This document shows, piece by piece, positions 26,953 through 36,546 of a stretch of DNA of 64,000 nt. The stretch's first letter is position 1. The number at the start of each line of letters is the position of its first letter. The notes beneath the pieces were generated by a model, which worked only from the letters and a program-made list of their open reading frames with translations, did not search any database and had not been told where the DNA came from. Source of the stretch: Arthrobacter sp. OV608 (GTDB lineage Bacteria > Actinomycetota > Actinomycetes > Actinomycetales > Micrococcaceae); contig FOEZ01000010.1 in the NCBI GenBank assembly GCA_900110595.1, positions 100,379 through 164,378 of the forward strand, written 5' to 3'. Both the position numbers and the translations under genes were made by a program.

Positions 26953-28557
26953 GTGGCACCCACCGAAACCACCACTCCCGCCGCGGCATCCGGACCCACT
27001 GGAGCGGGGGCGGAATCACCGGCCGCCGGATCTGCCGTACCAGGAACCGCAGCCGCCAAAATCACCATGGACCCGGCTTTCACCGTGGGGCCAGTCCGCC
27101 GCCGCACCTTCGGTGCCTTCGTGGAGCACCTGGGGCGCTGCGTCTACACCGGCATCTTCGAGCCGGAACATCCCACGGCGGACGAGGACGGGTTCCGTGG
27201 CGACGTCCTGGAATTGACGCGAGAACTTGGTGTATCCACGGTCCGCTACCCGGGCGGAAACTTCGTTTCGGGCTACCGCTGGGAGGACGGCGTTGGACCG
27301 GCAGACCAGCGCCCCGTCCGGCTGGACCTCGCCTGGCACTCCACCGACCCCAACCTGGTGGGCGTGGACGAGTTTGCCAAGTGGTCGGCCAAGGCCGGCG
27401 TGGAAACCATGATGGCGGTCAACCTTGGCACCCGCGGCACCCAGGAGGCGCTGGACCTGCTGGAGTATTGCAACATCGACAGCGGAACGGCGTTCTCGGA
27501 ACAGCGCCGGGCAAACGGGGCGGAGAACGGCTACGGCATCAAGATGTGGTGCCTTGGCAATGAGATGGACGGGCCGTGGCAGATCGGCCACAAAAACGCG
27601 CTCGAGTACGGCCGCCTGGCAGCGGACACCGCCCGCGGCATGCGCATGATCGAACCCGACCTGGAACTCGTGGCCTGCGGCAGCTCCGGCCCCACCATGA
27701 GCACGTTCGGTGAATGGGAGCGCGTGGTCCTCTCCGAGACGTACGAGCTGGTGGACCTGATCTCCGCGCACCAGTACTTCGAGGACTTCGGCGACCTCCA
27801 GGAACACCTCTCCGCCGGCCACCGGATGGAAGCTTTCATCCACGACATCGTGAGCCACATCGACCACGTGAAGTCGGTGAAGAAGTCCACCAAGCAGGTC
27901 AACATCTCCTTCGACGAGTGGAACGTCTGGCACATGAGCCGCGACGAGTCCAAGGTTCCGTCGGGCAAGGACTGGCCGGTGGCCCCCGTCCTGCTCGAGG
28001 ACACCTACACGGTGGCGGACGCCGTCGTCGTCGGTGATCTCCTGGTGACCCTGCTCAAGAACACTGACCGCGTGCATTCAGCGAGCCTGGCGCAACTGGT
28101 CAACGTGATCGCCCCCATCATGACCGAGCCCGGAGGCCGCTCCTGGAAGCAGACCACGTTCCATCCGTTCGCACTGACCTCCCACCACGCGTCCGGGACT
28201 GTGCTGCAGCTCGCCGTCGAATCCCCGGTTGTCAGCGGCGGCAAGACGGCCGGTTTCGCCGCAGTGTCCGCCGTCGCAACCTATGACGCCGAGAAGGGCG
28301 AGGCAGTGGTGTTCGCCGTCAACCGCTCGGCCACGGATGCGCTTGGCCTGGACGCCGTGGTGTCCGGCCTGGGCGATGTGCGCGTGGTGGAGGCGCTGAC
28401 CTACGCGAACAAGGACCCCTACTGGCAGGCCAGCGCCGATGATTCAACGTCCGTCCTTCCGGCGGAGAACGTCTCGGTGAAGGCCGACGGCGGCCGCCTC
28501 ACCGCCACCCTCCCGGCAGTGTCCTGGTCCATGATCCGCCTCGCAGTGGGCGGCTGA
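26953..28557 (+). CDS. abfA: Alpha-L-arabinofuranosidase, GH51
   Basis: The enzyme releases L-arabinose from arabino-oligosaccharides and feeds araBDA. GAGG precedes the GTG start at 26953. Of 534 residues, the first 35 are Ala/Pro/Thr/Gly-rich and not part of the usual GH51 start (KITMDPAFTVG). The catalytic acid/base is E204 (CLGNEMDGPWQ) and the nucleophile E322 (FDEWNVWH); FGAFVEHLGRCVYTGIFEP and RYPGGNFVSGY are typical. No signal peptide is visible, so it is probably cytoplasmic. An operator shared with araB stands just upstream. Confidence 0.96.
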   Translation: MAPTETTTPAAASGPTGAGAESPAAGSAVPGTAAAKITMDPAFTVGPVRRRTFGAFVEHLGRCVYTGIFEPEHPTADEDGFRGDVLELTRELGVSTVRYPGGNFVSGYRWEDGVGPADQRPVRLDLAWHSTDPNLVGVDEFAKWSAKAGVETMMAVNLGTRGTQEALDLLEYCNIDSGTAFSEQRRANGAENGYGIKMWCLGNEMDGPWQIGHKNALEYGRLAADTARGMRMIEPDLELVACGSSGPTMSTFGEWERVVLSETYELVDLISAHQYFEDFGDLQEHLSAGHRMEAFIHDIVSHIDHVKSVKKSTKQVNISFDEWNVWHMSRDESKVPSGKDWPVAPVLLEDTYTVADAVVVGDLLVTLLKNTDRVHSASLAQLVNVIAPIMTEPGGRSWKQTTFHPFALTSHHASGTVLQLAVESPVVSGGKTAGFAAVSAVATYDAEKGEAVVFAVNRSATDALGLDAVVSGLGDVRVVEALTYANKDPYWQASADDSTSVLPAENVSVKADGGRLTATLPAVSWSMIRLAVGG

Positions 28558-28624
28558 TCCGGGGGTGGGGACGTCATGGCGATGGCTGCTGACGTCCCTG
28601 CCAACCTCTGGGAGGATGGACAGC

Positions 28625-29206
28625 ATGGAACTGCACATCACGGGGGATCCCGCCGCGGACAAGTTGTTGAGTGAGGACGCCTTTGCGCTGCTGACGGGCA
28701 TGCTGCTGGACCAGCAGGTGACCATGGAATCGGCGTTCGCGGGCCCGGAGAAGATCCGGACCCGGATCGGTTCCATTGCGCCGGAAGCGATCGCCTCCCA
28801 GGAGCCGCAGGCCTTCGTGGAGATGTTCAAGGAACGCCCCGCCGTCCACCGCTTCCCGGGGTCCATGGCGGCTCGGGTTCAGGCCCTCGCTGAAGCCGTG
28901 CAGAGCGAATGGGACGGCGACGCCACCGCGATCTGGACCAAGGGCGGTCCTGACGGTGCGGAGGTCCTCCGCCGGCTCAAAGCGCTGCCAGGCTTCGGTG
29001 AGCAAAAGGCAAAGATTTTCCTTGCCCTGCTGGGCAAACAGCGGGGCCTCCAGGCGCCGGGCTGGCGGGAGGCTGCCGGGCACTACGGCGAGGAAGGCTC
29101 GTATCTCTCGGTCGCGGACATCGTTGATCCCGAGTCCCTGGTGAAGGTCCGCGCCAGCAAGCAGGCGGCCAAGGCTGCAGCGAAAGCGGCCAAGGCCAAG
29201 GACTGA
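28625..29206 (+). CDS. HhH-GPD family base-excision repair-like protein
   Basis: The 193-aa protein resembles actinobacterial HhH-GPD DNA glycosylase-type proteins, with a helix-hairpin-helix LKALPGFGEQKAKIFLALLG near residue 120. The N-terminal AFALLTGMLLDQQVTMESAFAGPE matches the helical part of this group. I do not see the catalytic lysine of bifunctional glycosylases, so its activity is open. The C terminus is an Ala/Lys tail (KQAAKAAAKAAKAKD) that may bind DNA non-specifically. GGGAGG lies ten bases before the ATG. Its place between abfA and a LacI gene seems unrelated to arabinose. Confidence 0.78.
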   Translation: MELHITGDPAADKLLSEDAFALLTGMLLDQQVTMESAFAGPEKIRTRIGSIAPEAIASQEPQAFVEMFKERPAVHRFPGSMAARVQALAEAVQSEWDGDATAIWTKGGPDGAEVLRRLKALPGFGEQKAKIFLALLGKQRGLQAPGWREAAGHYGEEGSYLSVADIVDPESLVKVRASKQAAKAAAKAAKAKD

Positions 29207-29232
29207 ACGGGCTGCTTCTGCCCCAGGCCCGA

Positions 29233-29248
29233 CGGCGGGTTCCCGCCG
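29233..29248. terminator. Short GC hairpin after the HhH-GPD gene
   Basis: CGGCGGG (29233-29239) pairs perfectly with CCCGCCG (29242-29248) across a TT gap. There is no U-tract, so termination would be weak or factor-dependent. Confidence 0.4.
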
Positions 29249-29309
29249 CAACGGCTTCTTCTGCAACGATGTATCGCAGGAACAGGCGGAACCACACAAA
29301 GGAGCCACG

Positions 29310-30314
29310 ATGGCGGTCACCATGAACGATGTTGCGAGGGCAGCGGGGGTGTCGCTGAAGACGGTCTCCAACGTCCTCAATGACTACGAGTTCATCCGTC
29401 CTGCTACCAAACAACGGGTCCAGGACGCCATCGCCGAGCTGGGCTATGAGGCCAACCTGACCGCGCGCAGCCTTCGCTCCGGGAAGACCCGCATGCTGGG
29501 CCTGGTGCTGTCCGACCTCTCCGCCCCCTATTACGCCGAACTGGCGTCCAGGCTGATGAAGGCCGCAGCGCAGCGCGGGTACCGGGTCCTCGTGGAGCAG
29601 TCCGATGCCACGGTGGATGCTGAACTGAATGCCCTGCAAGGTCCGTTCCGGCAGCTCACCGATGGCCTGTTGTTCACCCCTTTGGTGATGGAGGCTGATG
29701 CCATTGCCGGGCGGCAGGGCAAAAAACCGCTGGTGATGCTCGGTGAACACATCCTGGATCCCCGGTTTGACCTGGTCACCATGAAGAACGAGGAAGCGGC
29801 CGCGGCACTGACCGCGCACCTGGCGGCGGCCGGCCGCCGTCGGGTTGCCGTCATTGGCGCCCGTCCGGAGGAGTCCGGCGGGACTCCAGGGCTTCGCCTC
29901 AACGGCTACCGGCAGGCGCTGGACACAGCCGGGATTCCCTTTGATCCCGCGCTGGTTGCACCGTGTGAGTGGCGCCGGGACGGGGGCGCCGCGGCAGTGG
30001 CCGGGCTCCTGGACCAGGGGGTTGAATTTGATGCGGTGTTCGGGCTGAACGACGCCTTGGCCCTGGGTGCGATGCACGAGCTGCTCATCCGCGGCATCAA
30101 AGTCCCGGAGCAGGTGGCCGTCGCCGGCTTTGACGACATTGACGAAGCCCGGTTTGCCTCGCCGTCGCTGACAACAGTTTCACCCGGAATGGCAGAGATC
30201 GCCGAGCGGTCCATCGCCCTGCTGATCGACCGGATCGAAGGCCGGGAAACAGCGGACCAGGGCGTGCACGTGGAAGCCGGGTTCCAGCTGCAGATCCGGG
30301 AATCGGCACCCTAG
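29310..30314 (+). CDS. LacI-family regulator, candidate arabinose repressor
   Basis: The 334-aa protein has the helix-turn-helix MNDVARAAGVSLKTVSNVLN and hinge YEANLTARSLRSGKTR, then a periplasmic-binding-like domain ending in VPEQVAVAGFDDIDEARFASPSLTTVSPG. AAAGGAG precedes the ATG. It is the LacI gene closest to abfA and may bind the ATTTACAACGTT sites before araB and abfA; this is inference from position. A competing candidate is the LacI gene at 18734. Confidence 0.88.
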   Translation: MAVTMNDVARAAGVSLKTVSNVLNDYEFIRPATKQRVQDAIAELGYEANLTARSLRSGKTRMLGLVLSDLSAPYYAELASRLMKAAAQRGYRVLVEQSDATVDAELNALQGPFRQLTDGLLFTPLVMEADAIAGRQGKKPLVMLGEHILDPRFDLVTMKNEEAAAALTAHLAAAGRRRVAVIGARPEESGGTPGLRLNGYRQALDTAGIPFDPALVAPCEWRRDGGAAAVAGLLDQGVEFDAVFGLNDALALGAMHELLIRGIKVPEQVAVAGFDDIDEARFASPSLTTVSPGMAEIAERSIALLIDRIEGRETADQGVHVEAGFQLQIRESAP

Positions 30315-30410
30315 GTCTTTACGCGCCTCCGGTTTCCCCCGCCTGAGTTTCACCGGGCCGCCGGGAGGGTACGTTTTCCGGAACGAGCAACACGAGGAAA
30401 GGTACCGCGC

Positions 30411-30968
30411 ATGATTGCCCTTCTTGTCATCGACATGCAGAACGCATACTTCGAGGCGCCGGAACTGGCAGCGCAGCAGGAGCAGTTGGTGGCGTGCTGC
30501 AACAGGCTGCTTGAGGCTTTCAAAGCCAGCGGGCACAAGGCGCTGATGGTGGGCACCGAGCACGAGCGGGACAAATCCACCTGGACATTGAACATGCTCG
30601 ACGACGACCAGGGCTTTATCTTCCGCGGCACCAGGCAGGCGGAGGCTGTGCCCGGGCTGGCCATCGACGGCCTGCCCCAGCTGAACAAGACGAGGGACAG
30701 CGCGTTTGTGGGCACCAACCTGCTTTCCCGCCTCCGCAACTGGGGTGCCGATGAAGTAGTGCTGGCCGGCGTCTCCACCCACAACTGCATCGCCCAGACC
30801 GGCGCGGACGCCTTCGCCCACAACATCCGGGTCACGTACGCCAAGGAAGCGATGGCCTCCGAGGACAGCCAGGACGCGGCGGACATGCTGCGCATCCTCT
30901 CCACCACCTACCGCCAGCCCGTCCAGTCAACCGACGAGATTCTCGCCCGGCTCAGTGAGGCGCAGTAG
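30411..30968 (+). CDS. Isochorismatase-family cysteine hydrolase
   Basis: These enzymes hydrolyse C-N or ether bonds in small molecules, for example nicotinamide, ureidoacrylate-type compounds or isochorismate. The 185-aa protein keeps the catalytic triad D8 (LLVIDMQNAYF), K93 (LNKTRDSAF) and C126 (GVSTHNCIAQT), with the cis-peptide-type segment before the cysteine. GAGGAAAGG lies upstream of the ATG. It is adjacent to the urease genes but separated by a hairpin, so a nitrogen-salvage link (release of an amide or carbamate) is only a suggestion. Confidence 0.88.
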   Translation: MIALLVIDMQNAYFEAPELAAQQEQLVACCNRLLEAFKASGHKALMVGTEHERDKSTWTLNMLDDDQGFIFRGTRQAEAVPGLAIDGLPQLNKTRDSAFVGTNLLSRLRNWGADEVVLAGVSTHNCIAQTGADAFAHNIRVTYAKEAMASEDSQDAADMLRILSTTYRQPVQSTDEILARLSEAQ

Positions 30969-30997
30969 GGGCTGAGTCTCCCCACCTTTAAGGACGG

Positions 30998-31028
30998 ACG
31001 ACGGCGTGCCCCGGCGAAACGCCGTCGT
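30998..31028. terminator. Hairpin between the hydrolase and ureA
   Basis: ACGACGGCG (30998-31006) pairs with CGCCGTCGT (31020-31028). No U-tract follows. It probably ends the hydrolase transcript and separates it from the urease operon. Confidence 0.5.
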
Positions 31029-31192
31029 CACCGCCTTCCCCGGGCGGAAACCTGGTGAGATTCAGCGCGCAGCCGGGAGCCGGTACAGCCCTGGCGGCGG
31101 AGAGACCTGCATTACAGTCCCGAAACGTGCCTGAAACGTCCGCCACCTAATGTGGGCAGCACGCCGTCCGCTGGCCGCTGAAGGGACCCGCA

Positions 31193-31495
31193 ATGCATCT
31201 GATGCCACGTGAGCAGGAAAAACTCCTGATTGTGGTGGCCGCCGATCTGGCGCGCCGCCGCCAGGCCCGCGGACTCAAGCTCAACTACCCGGAAGCCGTG
31301 GCCATCATCAGCTACGAACTGATCGAGGGCGCCCGCGACGGGCGCACCGTTGCCGACCTCATGAGCTACGGAACAACGTTGTTGACCCGCGAAGACGTGA
31401 TGGAAGGCGTGCCGGAAATGATCCATGACGTGCAGATCGAGGCAACCTTCCCTGACGGCACCAAGCTCGTCACCGTCCACGATCCCATCCGCTGA
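31193..31495 (+). CDS. ureA: Urease subunit gamma
   Basis: UreA is the small structural subunit of urease, which hydrolyses urea to ammonia and carbamate. The 100-aa protein matches the family from [13 protein letters not shown] through [21 protein letters not shown] to [26 protein letters not shown] lies upstream of the ATG. It is the first gene of ureABCEFGD; ureB starts 10 bases after its stop. Confidence 0.98.
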   Translation: MHLMPREQEKLLIVVAADLARRRQARGLKLNYPEAVAIISYELIEGARDGRTVADLMSYGTTLLTREDVMEGVPEMIHDVQIEATFPDGTKLVTVHDPIR

Positions 31496-31505
31496 GGGGC
31501 AGGCC

Positions 31506-31850
31506 ATGATTCCTGGAGAGTACATCCTTCGGCCGGAGCCTCTGACGGCGAACGCCGGGCGTGAGGCGATCGACGTCGCGGTCACCAACACCGGCGACCG
31601 GCCCGTCCAGGTGGGCTCGCACTTCCACTTTGCCGAAGCCAACGCTGCCCTGGCTTTTGACCGGGAAGCAGCTTACGGCCGGCGGCTGGACATTCCCGCC
31701 GGAACCGCTGCCAGGTTCGAACCGGGGGACTCCCGGAACGTGCGGTTGATCGAACTCGCCGGCAGCCGCGAGGTGTACGGCCTCAGCAACGCCGTCAATG
31801 GAAAACTGCGCGGCGCGGCCCCCGAAGACGCGAAGGAGAGTGCCAAGTGA
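31506..31850 (+). CDS. ureB: Urease subunit beta
   Basis: UreB is the second small structural subunit. The 114-aa product has [16 protein letters not shown] and the typical [21 protein letters not shown] and [28 protein letters not shown] precedes the ATG (31506). Its TGA overlaps the GTG of ureC (GTGA), which indicates coupled translation of beta and alpha subunits. Confidence 0.98.
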   Translation: MIPGEYILRPEPLTANAGREAIDVAVTNTGDRPVQVGSHFHFAEANAALAFDREAAYGRRLDIPAGTAARFEPGDSRNVRLIELAGSREVYGLSNAVNGKLRGAAPEDAKESAK

Positions 31851-33604
31851 GCTTCGAGATTCCACGCCGGCAGTACGCCGATCTGTACGGCCCCACGACC
31901 GGCGATTCGATCCGCCTGGCAGACACCGAACTGTTCCTCGAAATCGAAAAGGACCTCACCGTCTACGGCGAGGAAGTGGTATTCGGCGGTGGCAAGGTCA
32001 TCCGCGACGGCATGGGCCAGAACGGCCAGGCGGTCCGCGACGGTGATGGTTCCGGCGACGGAGTGCCCGACACCGTGATCACCAACGCCGTGATCCTGGA
32101 CTACACCGGCATCTACAAGGCCGACGTGGCCCTCAGGGACGGGCATATCTTCAAGATCGGCAAGGCGGGCAACCCCCAGATCACCGATGGTGTGGACATC
32201 GTGATCGGGGCCAGCACCGAAATCATCGCGGGCGAACGCAAGATCCTCACCGCCGGCGGCGTGGACACCCACATCCACTTCATCTCCCCGGACCAGGTCC
32301 CTGCGGCATTGACCAGCGGTATCACCACCATGATCGGCGGCGGCACCGGCCCGGCCGAAGGCACCAAGGCAACCACCGTGACACCCGGGAAGTGGCACAT
32401 CCAGCGGATGCTGCAGGCCGCTGAGGGGTTCCCCATGAACATCGGACTTTTCGGCAAGGGCCATGCTTCCGCCGTCGAACCCCTGACCGAGCAGATCCGC
32501 GCCGGGGCGATCGGCCTGAAGGTCCACGAGGACTGGGGATCAACCACCTCCTCGATCGACATGTCCCTCACAGTGGCGGACGAATTCGATGTCCAGGTGG
32601 CCATCCACACCGACACACTGAACGAGTGCGGCTTCGTGGAGGACACCATCCGCGCCATCAACGGCCGGGTCATCCACACTTTCCACACCGAAGGCGCCGG
32701 CGGCGGGCACGCACCGGACATCATCAAGATCGCCGGCATGCCCAACGTCCTGCCGGCCTCCACCAACCCCACCCTGCCCTACACGCGAAACACCATCGAA
32801 GAGCACCTGGACATGCTGATGGTGTGCCACCACCTCAATCCGGATATCCCCGAGGACGTGGCCTTCGCTGATTCCCGGATCCGCGCCGAGACCATCGCCG
32901 CCGAGGACGTCCTGCAGGACCTGGGCATCTTCTCCATCACCTCCTCGGACTCCCAGGCGATGGGCCGCGTGGGCGAGGTTATCACCCGAACGTGGCAGGT
33001 GGCGGACAAGATGAAGAAACAGCGGGGCGTATTGGAAGACCCCCGGGGGGACAGCGCTGCCGGTTTCCATGGGTCTGCGGGCAGCGACAACTTCCGGCTC
33101 AAGCGCTACGTGGCCAAGTACACCATTAACCCAGCCATCGCCCAGGGCATCGCGGATTCGGTGGGCTCGGTGGAAGTGGGCAAGTTCGCGGACCTGGTGC
33201 TGTGGGACCCGGCCTTCTTCGGCGTCAAACCCGAACTGGTGCTTAAAGGCGGCCAAATCGCCTACGCACTCATGGGCGACGCCAACGCCTCCATCCCCAC
33301 CCCGCAGCCACGCACCATGCGCCCCATGTTCGGCGCGTTCGGCAAGGCCGTCCAGCAGTGCTCCATCACGTTCCTGTCCCAGGCAGCGATCGACGCCGGC
33401 GTGCCCCACGAGCTCGGCCTGGAAAAAGTCATCCGGCCCGTCTCCGGGATCCGCACCCTCACCAAAGCCGACCTCAAGTACAACGACGCCACCCCGGACA
33501 TCCAGGTGGACCCGGAAACCTACCAGGTGACCGTCGACGGCGAAGACGTCACCCGCGAGCCCTCCGACGTCCTGCCCATGGCCCAGCGCTACTTCCTCTT
33601 CTAA
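31847..33604 (+). CDS. ureC: Urease subunit alpha (catalytic)
   Basis: UreC holds the two-nickel active site. The GTG start overlaps the ureB stop. In the 585-aa protein all active-site residues are present at a constant offset of eight from the Klebsiella numbering: H142 and H144 (THIHF), carbamylated K225 and H227 (LKVHEDW), H254, H280, H328 in the flap (MVCHHL) and D368 (SSDSQAMGR). The protein should therefore be fully active once nickel is loaded by UreDFGE. The gene uses C- and G-ending codons nearly throughout, unlike the 5' part of ureF. Confidence 0.98.
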   Translation: MSFEIPRRQYADLYGPTTGDSIRLADTELFLEIEKDLTVYGEEVVFGGGKVIRDGMGQNGQAVRDGDGSGDGVPDTVITNAVILDYTGIYKADVALRDGHIFKIGKAGNPQITDGVDIVIGASTEIIAGERKILTAGGVDTHIHFISPDQVPAALTSGITTMIGGGTGPAEGTKATTVTPGKWHIQRMLQAAEGFPMNIGLFGKGHASAVEPLTEQIRAGAIGLKVHEDWGSTTSSIDMSLTVADEFDVQVAIHTDTLNECGFVEDTIRAINGRVIHTFHTEGAGGGHAPDIIKIAGMPNVLPASTNPTLPYTRNTIEEHLDMLMVCHHLNPDIPEDVAFADSRIRAETIAAEDVLQDLGIFSITSSDSQAMGRVGEVITRTWQVADKMKKQRGVLEDPRGDSAAGFHGSAGSDNFRLKRYVAKYTINPAIAQGIADSVGSVEVGKFADLVLWDPAFFGVKPELVLKGGQIAYALMGDANASIPTPQPRTMRPMFGAFGKAVQQCSITFLSQAAIDAGVPHELGLEKVIRPVSGIRTLTKADLKYNDATPDIQVDPETYQVTVDGEDVTREPSDVLPMAQRYFLF

Positions 33605-33630
33605 AGCACCTCCTGACCCCGGAGCCACCC

Positions 33631-34110
33631 ATGATCATCGAAAAAGTCCTCGGCAACCTGCACGAACTGCCGGACCCGCACACCTACGCCACCCTGCACC
33701 AGGAAAAAGTGGTCCTTCCCAGCGCCCAGCTGGTCAAGCGCATCCAGCGCGCCACCACCGATCACGGCAAGGAAATCGGCATCCGCCTGCCCTCCGGCTC
33801 AGGCGACCTGCGCGACGGCGACATCCTGCACATCGCAGAAACCAATATGATCGTCGTCTCCGTGCTGCCCACCGACGTCCTCGTCATCGCACCCCGGACC
33901 ATCCACGAAATGGGCGTCGTAGCCCACTCCCTCGGCAACCGGCACCTCCAGGCCCAGTTCTTCGACTCGTCGTCCGAATATGAAGCGGACGTCATGGTAT
34001 GCGCCTACGACCACACCGTCGAGGACTACCTCGTCCATGTGGGTGTGCCCTACTCCCGGCAGGAACGCGTCATGCCTGTTCCTTTTCGCCATGCTGAACA
34101 CAGTCACTGA
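33631..34110 (+). CDS. ureE: Urease accessory protein UreE (nickel chaperone)
   Basis: UreE delivers nickel to the UreDFG-urease complex. The 159-aa protein has the N-terminal peptide-binding-like domain and the C-terminal metal-binding domain with the conserved histidine in LGNRHLQAQF. The C terminus is modest in histidines (HAEHSH), unlike the His-rich tails of some enterobacterial forms. GGAG precedes the ATG. A 150-bp gap holding a palindromic element separates it from ureF. Confidence 0.94.
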   Translation: MIIEKVLGNLHELPDPHTYATLHQEKVVLPSAQLVKRIQRATTDHGKEIGIRLPSGSGDLRDGDILHIAETNMIVVSVLPTDVLVIAPRTIHEMGVVAHSLGNRHLQAQFFDSSSEYEADVMVCAYDHTVEDYLVHVGVPYSRQERVMPVPFRHAEHSH

Positions 34111-34155
34111 CACATCGCCTTCGGCTCCTGTCATCGCGTGCGCCTCGGGGACTTC

Positions 34156-34219
34156 GGCGGGAGATAGGGGCCGTGCCCGCTTCGCGGTGCCCACCACGCC
34201 GCGGCCCCTATCTCCCGCC
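34156..34219. repeat. Palindromic element, copy A (ureE-ureF gap)
   Basis: Outer arms GGCGGGAGATA (34156-34166) and TATCTCCCGCC (34209-34219) are perfectly complementary and enclose a 42-nt core, from GGGGCCGTGCCCGC at 34167 to CGCGGCCCC at 34208. The core itself pairs at its ends (GGGGCCG with CGGCCCC). The same core is present at 35639-35680 with different but again complementary arms. Confidence 0.9.
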
Positions 34220-34260
34220 TCCGCCGATTCGATAGGTCGCCTTGCGTCGAGGTGCCTTGG

Positions 34261-34926
34261 ATGAGTTATCAGCTTGCTTTGCAGCAGCTTGTCGACTCTG
34301 CGCTTCCTACTGGGGCTTTTGCTCACTCGCTTGGGTTTGAGACTTATGTCGATGCCGGGGTGGTCGCTGATGAGGTTGGTTTTGGGCGGTGGTTGGCTGC
34401 TTTTATCTCTCAGCAGTTGACCTATTCTGATGGGCTGGCCATCCGGTTTCTTTATGAGGGCTGGGATATTGGGGAGCTGGATTCTTTGCTCTCTGCTTCG
34501 CTGTTGCCGCGGGAGGTTCGGGAGGCTTCCTTCAAGATGGGGCTTCGGTTGTTGGAGATTGGGGCGGAGGTCTTTCCCTCGCATGGGCTGGGGCTGTACC
34601 GGGACCTGGTGGCCACTGGCCGGGCCGCAGGGCACCAGCCGCTGGCGTTCGCCGTCGTGGCTAGTTCACTGGGCGTGCCGATGGAGGAGGCGCTCGCCGC
34701 CTACCTTTTCGCCGCCGCCACCTCCCTGACGCAGAACGCCGTCCGCGCTATCCCCTTGGGCCAGAACGCCGGGCAGCGGCTGCTTCGGCAAGCGGCCGAC
34801 GACGTTGCTGCCGCCGTCGAACGGATCCCACGCCTGTCGCCGGACGACTTCGGCGCCGTCAGCCCGGGACTCGAAATTTCGCAAATGCGGCACGAACGCC
34901 AACGTGCCCGGATGTTCATGAGCTAG
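34261..34926 (+). CDS. ureF: Urease accessory protein UreF
   Basis: UreF works with UreD and UreG in the apo-urease activation complex and acts as GTPase regulator of UreG. The ATG at 34261 has GAGG nine bases upstream; the GTG at 34252 is part of that ribosome site. The 221-aa helical protein has [19 protein letters not shown] at the N terminus and the family [15 protein letters not shown]-type helix. The first 300 bp use many T-ending codons and little C, unlike the rest of the gene and unlike ureC, ureE and ureG. The shift begins right after palindrome copy A. Confidence 0.94.
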   Translation: MSYQLALQQLVDSALPTGAFAHSLGFETYVDAGVVADEVGFGRWLAAFISQQLTYSDGLAIRFLYEGWDIGELDSLLSASLLPREVREASFKMGLRLLEIGAEVFPSHGLGLYRDLVATGRAAGHQPLAFAVVASSLGVPMEEALAAYLFAAATSLTQNAVRAIPLGQNAGQRLLRQAADDVAAAVERIPRLSPDDFGAVSPGLEISQMRHERQRARMFMS

Positions 34927-34954
34927 CAGTGTTTTTGGATTCAAGGAGGAAACA

Positions 34955-35572
34955 ATGAGCGAACCCATCAAGATCGGCATCGGCGGACCCGTCGGAGCAG
35001 GCAAAACCCAGCTCGTGGAGCGCCTCACCCGCCACATGAGCGCCGAAATCTCCATGGCCGCCATCACCAACGACATCTACACCATCGAGGACGCCAAAAT
35101 CCTCGCCGCCAACGGCATCCTCCCCGAAGACCGGATCATCGGCGTCGAAACCGGCGGCTGCCCCCACACCGCCATCCGCGAAGACACATCCATGAACACC
35201 GCCGCCATCGAGGAACTCAAAGCCCGGCACCCAGACCTCCAGGTCATCTTCGTCGAATCAGGCGGCGACAACCTCTCCGCCACCTTCAGCCCCGAACTTG
35301 TCGACTTCTCCATCTACATCATCGACGTGGCCCAAGGCGAAAAAATCCCCCGCAAAGCCGGCCAAGGCATGATCAAGTCCGACCTCTTCATCATCAACAA
35401 AACCGACCTCGCACCGCACGTCGGCGCGGACCTATCAGTGATGGAACGGGACTCCCGCGAATTCAGGGGCAACAAACCCTTCTGCTTCACCAACCTCAAG
35501 ACCGACGAAGGGCTCGACGCCGTGATCGATTGGGTGAGGCGCGACGTCCTTATGCTTGACCTCGCGTCATGA
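34955..35572 (+). CDS. ureG: Urease accessory protein UreG (GTPase)
   Basis: UreG is the SIMIBI-class GTPase that drives nickel insertion. The 205-aa protein has the P-loop GGPVGAGKT (10-18), the metal-binding CPH motif (C69-P70-H71 in [14 protein letters not shown]), [16 protein letters not shown], and the guanine-specific NKTDLA. AAGGAGG precedes the ATG. Its TGA overlaps the first possible start of ureD. Confidence 0.98.
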   Translation: MSEPIKIGIGGPVGAGKTQLVERLTRHMSAEISMAAITNDIYTIEDAKILAANGILPEDRIIGVETGGCPHTAIREDTSMNTAAIEELKARHPDLQVIFVESGGDNLSATFSPELVDFSIYIIDVAQGEKIPRKAGQGMIKSDLFIINKTDLAPHVGADLSVMERDSREFRGNKPFCFTNLKTDEGLDAVIDWVRRDVLMLDLAS

Positions 35573-36546
35573 GCACGACGGCGGTCGAGTCGCCCAAGCG
35601 GGTGACTGGCTTGGCCAAGGGCGCTTCACCGGGGATAAGGGGCCGTGCCCGCTTCGCGGTGCCCACCACGCCGCGGCCCCTTATCCCCGGCTCCGCTTGC
35701 GCTGACCGGTCACCGATGGGGGAGCTCGCCCTGAGCATTGAGCAGAGAGGCGGCAGGTCAGTCGCGACGCATCAGTACCATCGGGGTGCTCTTCGCGTAC
35801 TCCGCCCTCATTACCTCGATGACTCCGGGCAGGTTTGCTACGTCGTGGTTAATCCTGGCGGGGCCTACCTTGGAGCTGACCTCTTTCTTGTTGATGTGGA
35901 GGTGCAAGCAGGGGCTGACCTGTTGTTGACTACACAATCCGCGACGAAGGTTTATCGGACTCCGGGGTCTTTTGCTGAGCAGCGGATGGCCATTCGGCTG
36001 GGGGAGGGGGCGCGGCTGGAGCTTGTGCCTGACCAACTGATTGCCTACCGCGAGGCCAGCTACCGGCAACGGACGCACGTCACTGTCCGGCCGTCGTCGT
36101 CCCTGGTGATGGCTGAAGTGGTGACGCCCGGATGGTCTCCCGACGGGGCCGCGTTCCGGTATGAGGAAGTGCGGCTGCGGAACGAGATCCATGTTGAAAC
36201 TGAGGGCGACAGCCAACTGCTGGCGCTCGACAACCTCCTGATCCGGCCGCCGTTGGGGGATGTGACCGGGCTGGGGTTTATGGAGGGGTACAGCCACCTC
36301 GGATCGCTGGTTGTTGTCGACCCGCGGGTGGACCAGGCCCTCGCCGATGACCTGCACAGCGTAACCTCGGAAAACGATGCCTTGACCGGCATTTCAATCA
36401 CCCGCAGCGCGGCGGGCACCACCGGGCTGGTCCTGCGATCGCTCTCGAACAGCACAGGCGAACTGAACCGCCTGCTCGGCGCTTGCACAGCCCTGCTTCG
36501 GAAACGGTGGTACGGGCAGGAACCGCTGAACCTGAGGAAGCACTGA
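35569..36546 (+). CDS. ureD: Urease accessory protein UreD, N terminus uncertain
   Basis: UreD is the scaffold linking urease to UreF-UreG. The first start, an ATG overlapping the ureG stop, gives 325 aa, but residues 20-42 are encoded by palindrome copy B ([15 protein letters not shown]). UreD similarity begins at [16 protein letters not shown], so the ATG at 35716 (276 aa) may be the true or ancestral start; neither start has a strong ribosome site. Family features include [28 protein letters not shown] and [14 protein letters not shown]. Codon third positions in the first 250 bp after the palindrome are T-rich. Confidence 0.9.
   Translation: MSTTAVESPKRVTGLAKGASPGIRGRARFAVPTTPRPLIPGSACADRSPMGELALSIEQRGGRSVATHQYHRGALRVLRPHYLDDSGQVCYVVVNPGGAYLGADLFLVDVEVQAGADLLLTTQSATKVYRTPGSFAEQRMAIRLGEGARLELVPDQLIAYREASYRQRTHVTVRPSSSLVMAEVVTPGWSPDGAAFRYEEVRLRNEIHVETEGDSQLLALDNLLIRPPLGDVTGLGFMEGYSHLGSLVVVDPRVDQALADDLHSVTSENDALTGISITRSAAGTTGLVLRSLSNSTGELNRLLGACTALLRKRWYGQEPLNLRKH
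35629..35690. repeat. Palindromic element, copy B (inside the ureD 5' frame)
   Basis: Arms CCGGGGATAA (35629-35638) and TTATCCCCGG (35681-35690) enclose the same 42-nt core as copy A (35639-35680). Arms of A and B differ in sequence yet each pair is perfectly self-complementary. In the ureD frame the core reads [15 protein letters not shown]. Confidence 0.9.

Noticed and set aside
18441-29248. Shared GCCCGACGGCGGGT word before tRNA-Lys and after the HhH-GPD gene
   Set aside because: Fourteen bases of GC-rich sequence recur by chance in this composition and the surrounding bases do not match.
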